Source of the DNA: Pinus tabuliformis
Taxonomy: Eukaryota; Streptophyta; Pinopsida; Pinales; Pinaceae
DNA: 64,000 bases
Direction: 5' to 3'
NCBI GenBank assembly: GCA_031772625.1
Contig: CM062819.1
Span: forward strand, 1,235,310,955 to 1,235,374,954
The notes beneath the pieces were generated by a model. It saw only the letters and a program-made list of their open reading frames with translations, was not told the origin of the DNA and made no database searches. Of this stretch, positions 56,429-64,000 are shown one piece after another (within the stretch, counting starts at the first letter, position 1; every line of letters starts with the position of its first letter). The position numbers were made by a program, and so were the translations under genes.

Positions 56429-59228
56429 ATGATGTCTATTTTGGGTGTCATTTATGCAAGGTGTGTGGCTTTATGTTCTTTATGCACTAGTAAACTTTAT
56501 TTCTATAAATTTATTCTTCTAGTGGTTAAATTTTTCATTTTACATGGAAATGATTTTTCAAACATTCCAAGGGAATAAATTCTTCATCCAAATAGGATTT
56601 TACTTTTATTTTTTTCAAACTGCTTAATTTTGCAAGATCTATGTTCTTAATTGGTTAAATTTTCAAGAAAATGCTTCTATATTTTCTCATATTTATATTG
56701 GGAACCTCATTAAGCCCTATTCCTAGGACTCACATAGAGGAATTTATTGTCTCCTACTTTTTGGCAAAACTTTTTCTATAGAATTGGACATGTCATTCAC
56801 ATGGTTAAATTATGCCACTCAAATATAATTTGATGAGTTTATTCAAAATATGAAATATGTGTTCAGTTTTAGCTACCATTGAATCCACCATTGTCTTCAC
56901 CAACATCATGGAAACTCACTACATATTTTCCAACCTACTCATCATTGCAAGATGTTATTCTATTGGTCATCACCTTTTAATGGGGGACAGGGGGGGCATT
57001 TTTCTTTCTTTCATTATGTATCAATAAGCACGTTGATGTGTAATTATTGGGACTGCCTTTCTTTTCTTATGATGTCAAGTATTTTATGAAATAACAATGA
57101 GATTCATTCCTTTATTTTGGGCACTTTATTTGACATATTGTTTGTTGGAGTCCATTATAGCAAAATCTAGCACCTGTTATAGCTCAAAATATCACCCCTT
57201 TGGGCTCATTAGAGAAGAACAACATCTTGCAAGTTAACATGAAAAAAATGGTCTATGGAAGCATAAAAAAATTCCATGATTTGCGCCTTCCCATGACACT
57301 AGTAGATAGAACTTCTAGGCTCAAAAATTCTCCAAATGGATTGATAGGGTGAACTAGAAGGCTAAAAATGCTCCAATTGCACCACAAAAGGAAACTGAAG
57401 TGGCAGTGTGAATGGATAAGAACAAATAGGGTTAAAGTCGATCACTTTCTATGGATAAGGATGAAAGAACCATACATGGTCAACATAGTGTCTAGGTTTA
57501 ATGTGATTACTCCTCAAATATATCTATAAAAGCGTTCCCATCCATGGAACAAAGGAGGAAAGTTTGTGTAACAAAGTTTTGTTGAAACACGAACCTATGG
57601 GATTCCTTACAATAAGCCATGAGCATTGTTCATCTTAACAGTGAAATTTGGTGAGAGGGATACCATGGATCTTGACTGCGAAGGAGTGATGAATGTACAC
57701 CATTTCTATGGTATAATATAAGCAGTTGATTCTTTTCCCACTAAATCATTGCCTTTCTATTTGATTTATGTGATGTATTTGATTTTGGTTACGTTCTCAT
57801 GCTAATGGGTATTGCAGGGAGTTGTATTTGGTAAATTTTTATCTGTTTGTAGGTATTCAATGCAGGGAAACAAGATGCAAAGATATCTGAAGGAATTTCT
57901 AGCTGGCTATTACAACCATTTTCCTTCCCATTGAAGGTGCAACATACTCCCACCCCTTTCTATTTCGTTTATTTGTAGATGAATGTGTGTGGGATTGATT
58001 GATTATGAACCCTACTATTTGGACAAGCCCTAAGAAATCTTGTTAGTGTAAAGTAACCTACTACTGTAGGTGAAATATCCATAAACAACACCCAAGGTAA
58101 AGCATCATTAGGTGACCTAGTTAATGAGAAACGCACTAGTGTTACCACTGTCACCTCTGCAAATACTCCCCTCTATTTAGTGGAGGAAAATCCAACACAA
58201 GGGAGGATTCCCTCGAAGGTCTTAGGGAGCAAGTAATCCAAATATTTTAAGCTAAATGCCCCATAAGGATCCTGCAACATAAAAGCATTGGGTAATGGTA
58301 TGGCAAACCAAAGTTTGAGGTGGATGGTGGAATAAATTCAAGATCTGGGTTCAAGGGACCTATCTGTCAATCTAAAGGCTACGGTTAGCCTAAGGAACCT
58401 TAAATAGGTTACCTAAACACACTAAAACAATAAAAAGAACTAAAGGATGTTATAAACAAGGGTTTTATGCCAAAAAATTACACCAAAACAATAGTTTATA
58501 ACATCAATGAATTTAGTTATTAAAATTGTGTAAAAATTATATGGGATGATTTGCAAGTAAACTAAGGAAAAAATTACAACAAATTTTGATAATTAATAAA
58601 TCATGTAACAACAAAAAATTTTGATGTCAGCCTTAGAAAATGGTTTAAAGTGCATGAAAAACATCAATTTAGCTTATGCAATGCACTTTTAAATAGGGCC
58701 TAACCTTGGGGCATGCATCAACAAGTCAATAAATTCTAAAAACAAATATTTTGTTGAAATTTAGTCCCAATTTACCATAAAACAAAAAGAAAAATGTTTT
58801 TTATATTTTAGGAGAATGCCATAAGTGAGATATACTAGTGCCTTCTCAGTCTAGGGAGTATGAAGTGTAGGATACAAACTATTCCAAGGTTTATTTGGAT
58901 TGATGTTAAAACCAAATAAATCTAGGAAAAATAAACTAGCTTACCCTAGGGTTTTTCTTTTAGGTTTTTAAATTTATAGATCACTAAGGGAAAGAAAAGC
59001 CTATCTTTATTCCTCAAATACTTGGAAGATAGGCTTAGATAAAAAAGGGGAAATGAATCAAACACCCAATAAACTAATTTAGCACAAAAACATTAATCCC
59101 ATGGAACATAATACCATTATAAAACAAATAAACTAACTTACTTCACCATGCAACATCCGAAATCCAACGTAACCATCCATGAAAAGAGATCACATCACAA
59201 CACAAGCTTGACCCAAGAAATTCACTCA
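56429..59228 (+). repeat. Left arm of large inverted repeat
   Basis: It is the reverse complement of 61191-64000 along its whole length with scattered differences and small indels. Paired coordinates sum to about 120419-120429. The inner end is sharp at TTCACTCA (59221-59228). Non-coding overall; it includes a 61-codon open frame on the minus strand (57969-58154) that is also open in the other arm. Confidence 0.93.
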
Positions 59229-61190
59229 AGCAATTAAGTAGGCTATAGAAAGCTATTAGTTTATTGTACACAACTAATAGCTTTCTCTAGCCTACTCATA
59301 TGATAAAGGTGGGCCATCTATTGTAAGCTACTTTAACCATTCCTGCATTCAAGTATTTTCATTTAATATTTATGGAATTCTAATATGGATCACAAATTGA
59401 AATTAGACTATAGAAAGCTATTAGTTGTGTACCTTTTCCCTTAATTCACATTGGTTGTTGTCATATAGTCTAATGTGAGCTTCCTGAGGTTATTTATTTC
59501 ACTATCTATAAGGGGAAAAATATAAGGTTATACTTAATACTTGTCATCATTTCTGAATACCTCTTTTCCATATTTTGATTGATTGTCACCAATTTCTTGT
59601 ATTGGTTCCCTCTAGGAATTGTCCTATGAGAAGAAGGGGCTGAAAATACCTGAGGTTGATGTAGCCATAAGAAAAGAAAAAGCATGAGAATGGCAAGGGT
59701 TGTAAAGCAAGAAAAATCAAATTATATCTTGGGCTCTACCCCCTCTTATATAGCCACTCGTCCTCGAGAGTATCTATGCATATCACATTTATCAAACTAA
59801 AAGGAACTAATCTTAGTGAAAATTCCGACCTCGATGAAGTGGTAAATTTCCCATCATTAAATGGAGATTATATCATGATTATTACTTGATAAATCAATAA
59901 ATATTGTTAAAAATCCATACCAAAGAAAGAAAGAAAAAAGACAAATACGGGGGATTGGATAAACAAATGAGAGGAAAGGTAATTCAAGCAATTAAGTTCT
60001 CCCTTTACAAAGGAATTCATGGAATATGGTTTACACAACCTAGTATAAGATTGTGACACCTTTCATGAAGTAAACCCCAAACCATAACACTTATCACTTG
60101 CACCTATCATTTGAAAGGGTTGGCCTAGTGGTTGTTCTTCCCCTCAAGGTTGGAAGCACGTAATAAGGTCATGTGATAACCCTCCCATAATTAAGTATGG
60201 AAACCTATGTGCAAAAATAATCTAGTAAAACATTTTAAGATGATATTTGTGTGAAGGAATTTGATGGATTTTACATTGAATTTGGTCTACCTTGATTCTC
60301 TTAGGGTTCTTGTACCCATGATGTTGATCTTAGTTGATTATTTGAATATGTGTCATATAATTCATCTAGATGTAGCTAGGGACCCTTTAGGGATGATATG
60401 ATGCTTCTCTATCCTTCCATAGATGAGATCCAACCACTACAATGATGACATAGAGAACATTGACATAGGAAATTGGGCAACCTTTTGAGGGACGCTAACC
60501 TTGAGGATGACTTAGCATAGGTGATGAGACCCTGTGTCAACCTAAATATATTGGACATTGGTGATCCAAGCTAGGGAATTTCTTAGAGATTAGGTGTCCC
60601 TAAGAGATGACAAGAGTTGGAATTATACCTTCGTGACAGACATTTCTCTCTTCTTGTGGATAATTGATGGTGGTGATGACTTGGTATCCCTATGAAAGGG
60701 ACTTTACACCCTCTACCCCAGTGATAGTATTCACTAGCATGAGTACATCACCTTTTGATGCATTTGATGATGATGTTGGCCTTGAGAGGGTTTTTCTTTG
60801 ATGAAGGAGCACCACCTTAATGAGTATGCATGAATTTTGGAATAGACAGACCCCTAAGGTCATCCCATGCACCTTTTCATGGAGAGACATGCATTTTGGA
60901 GATATCCTCACCCTTGGAGGATTTTAGACTCGTGTGTGTGGGTTAATTGAGGGTTATTTTCATGTTATTTCATTTTGTTGGATATCTTTGTGGATCAACT
61001 TGTTGACCCATCAACCTTGTATCATGTATTTTATCATTTTTTTTTATAGATTTCAACCTAATTTGAGGAAAATCAACTTTCTTTCCCTGATATAAATAAG
61101 AGAGTTTATTTCCTCTTGGATGTGTCACACTTGGATCATTACTTCTATTCATTATTGATCTTTCTCTCTTGTGTGTGGTGGAGGCATAGT
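59229..61190. other. Spacer of inverted repeat, ~1.96 kb
   Basis: No domain recognised. Near the right edge a TATAAATAAGAGAG box (61091-61104) is followed by about 85 bp to the arm, as in an LTR or promoter. The left edge contains a hairpin. Confidence 0.5.
59238..59295. repeat. Hairpin at inner edge of left arm
   Basis: GTAGGCTATAGAAAGCTATT... pairs with ...AATAGCTTTCTCTAGCCTAC: 24 bp arms with one mismatch and a ~10 bp loop. A third copy of CTATAGAAAGCTATTAGTTG lies at ~59409. Confidence 0.8.
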
Positions 61191-64000
61191 TGAGTGAATT
61201 TCTTGGGTCAAGCTTGTGTTGTGATGTGATCTCTTTTCATGGATGGTTATGTTGGATTTCGGATGTTGCATGGTGAAGTAAGTTAGTTTATTTGTTTTAT
61301 ATTGGTATTGTGTTCCACGGGATTAATGTTTTTGTACTAAATTAGTTTATTGGGTGTTTGATTCATTTCCCCTTTTTTAATCTAAGCTCGTCTTCCAAGT
61401 ATTTGAGGAATAAAGATAGGCTTTTCTTTCCCTTAGTGATCTGTGAAGTTAAAAACCTAAAAGAAAAACCCTAGGGTAAGCTAGTTTATTTTTCCTAGAT
61501 TTATTTGGTTTTAACATCAATCCAAATAAACATTAGAATAGTTTGTATCCTACACTTTGTACTCCCTAGACTGAGAAGGCACTAGTATATCTCACTTATG
61601 GCATTCTCCTAAAATATAAAAAACATTTTTCTTTTTGTTTTATGGTAAAATGGGGCTAAATTTCAACAAAATATTTGTTTTTATCATTTATTGACTTGTT
61701 GATGCATGCCCAAAGGTTAGGCCCTGTTTAAAAGTGCATTGCATAAGCTAAATTGACTTTTTTCATGCATTTTAAACCATTTTCTAAGGTTGACATCAAT
61801 TTATTTTTTTGTTACATGCTTTATTAATTATCAAATTTTTTTGTAATTTTTTCCTTAGTTTACTTGCAAATTTAACCTTCATCCCATATAATTTTTACAC
61901 AATTTTAACAACTAAATTCATTGATGTTATAAACTATTGTTTTGATGTAATTTCTTGGCCTAAAACCCTTGTTTATAACATCCTTTAGTTCTTTTTATTG
62001 TTTTAGTGTGTTTAGGTAACCTATTTAAGATTCCTTAGGCTAACCATAGCCTTTAGATTGATAGATAGGTTCCCTTGAACCCAGATCTTGAATTTATTCC
62101 ATCATCCACCTCAAACTTTGGTTTTCCATACCATTACCCAACACTTTTATGTTGTAGGATCCTTAGGGGGCATTTAGCTTAAAATACTTGGATTACTTGC
62201 TCCCTAAGACCTTCGAGGGAATCCTCCCTTGTGTTGTATTTTCCTCCACTAAATAGAGGGGAGTATTTGTAGAGGTGACAGTGGTAACACTAGTGCATTT
62301 CTCATTAACTAGGTCACCTAATGATGCTTTACCTTGGGTGTTGTTTATGGATATTTCACCTACAGTGGTAGGTTACTTTACACTAACAATATTTCTTAGG
62401 GCTTGTCCAAGTAGTAGGGTTCATAATCAATCAATCCCACACACATCCATCTACAAATAAACGAAATAGCAAGGGGTGGGAGTATGTTGCACCTTCAATG
62501 GGAAGGAAAATGTTTGTAATAGCCAGCTAGAAATTCCTTTAGATATCTTTGCATCTTTTTTCCCTGCATTGAATACCTGCAAACAGATAAAAATTTACCA
62601 AATACAACTCCCTGCAATACCCATTAGCATGAGAACATAACCAAAATCAAATACATCAACATAAATCAAATAGAAAGGCAATGCTTTAGTGGGGAAAGAA
62701 TCAACTACTTATATTATACCATAGAAATGGTGTACATTCATCACTCCTTCGCAATCAAGATCCATGGTATCCCTCTCACCAAATTTCACTATTAAGATGA
62801 ACAATGCTCATGGCTTATTGTAAGGAAGCCCATAGGTTCATGTTTCAACAAAACTTTGTTACACAAAACTTTCCTCCTTTGTTCCATGGATGGAAATGCT
62901 TTTATAGATATATTTGAGGAGTAATCACATTAAACCTAGACACTATGTTGACCATGTATGGTCCTTTCATCCTTATCCATAGAAAGTGATCAACTTTGAC
63001 CCTATTTGTTCTTATCCATTCACACTGCCCCTTCAGCTTCCTTTTGTGGTGCAATTGGAGCATTTTTAGCCTTCTAGTTCACCCTATCAATCCATTTGGA
63101 GAATTTTTGAGCCTAGAAGTTCTATCTACTAGTGTCATGGGAAGGCGCAAATCATGGAATTTTTTACGCTTCCATAGACCATTTTTTTCATGTTAACTTG
63201 CAAGATGTTGTTATTCTCTAATGAGCCTAAAGGGGTGACATTTTGAGCTATAACAGGTGCTAGATTTTGCTATAATGGACTCCAACAAACAATATTTCAA
63301 ATAAAGTGCCCAAAATAATGGAATGAATCTCATTGTTATTTCATAAAATACTTGACATCATAAGAAAGGAAAGGCGATCCCAATAATTACACATCAAAGT
63401 GCTTATTGATACATAATGAAAGAAAGAAAAATGCCCCCTACTCCCCCATTAAAAGGTGATGACCAATAAAATAACACCTTGCAATGATGAGTAGGTTGGA
63501 AAATATGTAGTGAGTTTCCATGATGTTGGTGAAGACAATGGTGGATTCAATGGTAGCTAAAACTGAACACATATTCCATAATTTGAATAAACTCATCAAA
63601 TTATATATGAGTGGTCTAATTTAACCATGTGAATGACATGTCCAATTCTATAGAAATTTTTTTGCCAAAATGTAGGAGTCAATAAATTCCTTTATGTGAG
63701 TCCTAGGAATAGGGCTTAATGAGGTTCCCAATATAAATATGAGAAAATATAAGATCATTTTCTGGAAAATTTAACCAATTAAGAACATAGATCTTGCAAA
63801 ATTGCACAGTTTGAAAAAAATAAAAGTAAAATCCTATTTGGATGAATAATTTATGCCCTTGGAATGTTTGAAAATCATTTCCATGTAAAATGAAAAATTT
63901 AACCACTATAAGAATACATTTATAGAAATAAAGTTTACTAGTGCATAAAGAACATAAAGCCACACACCTTGCATAAATGACACCCAAAATAGACATCATA
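61191..64000 (-). repeat. Right arm of large inverted repeat, runs off the window
   Basis: Reverse complement of 56429-59228. It starts TGAGTGAA at 61191. Because homology continues to the last base of the window, the true arm is longer than 2.8 kb. Confidence 0.93.

Overview
This window looks like repeat-dominated nuclear DNA from a very large plant genome. No tRNA, rRNA, CRISPR array, operon or convincing intact host gene was found. Almost everything recognisable is a retroelement. The Ty3/gypsy protein types, the long AT-rich decayed spacers and the deep nesting suggest a gymnosperm or another giant plant genome; this is inference, because no single-copy gene is available to place the organism.

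Layout: (1) 1-11318 is a minus-strand Ty3/gypsy element whose left LTR is cut by the window edge. It carries an extra ORF before gag, gag with zinc knuckles, protease, a second Gag-like domain, RT, RNase H, integrase and a roughly 3 kb accessory ORF after integrase. A 122 bp MITE sits inside its RNase H. (2) 11319-15300 is non-coding, with tandem repeats and a probable copia-type LTR near 14161. (3) 15360-17205 is a truncated plus-strand gypsy fragment (linker, protease, RNase H, RT N-terminus). (4) 18249-36390 is a second, plus-strand gypsy element with 2.1-2.2 kb LTRs, whose gag was split by a 6.65 kb minus-strand gag-only LTR element (21053-27707). (5) 38514-40541 is a 2.0 kb non-coding LTR element (TRIM/SMART-like) with a minisatellite in its LTRs. 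(6) 43952-45519 is an ORF1-only L1 derivative bounded by a perfect 13 bp target-site duplication. (7) 49889-50089 is a tRNA-derived SINE inside an old gypsy gag fragment that is also hit by (8), a second gag-type short LTR element at 50439-54633 with a perfect CCCAT duplication. (9) 55689-56184 is a ~240 bp tandem duplication. (10) 56429 to the window end is a large inverted repeat with arms of at least 2.8 kb around a ~2 kb spacer.

The gypsy elements in (3) and (4) place an RNase H domain between protease and RT. In (4) this upstream RNase H keeps its D-E-D catalytic residues while the RNase H after RT has lost two of the three. The element in (1) instead has two Gag-like domains separated by the protease. 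These architectures, the two gag-only elements that share terminal features, the ORF1-only L1 and the inverted repeat are the most interesting parts. Nearly all coding regions contain stops and frameshifts, so the window is a fossil record of nested insertions rather than an active locus.
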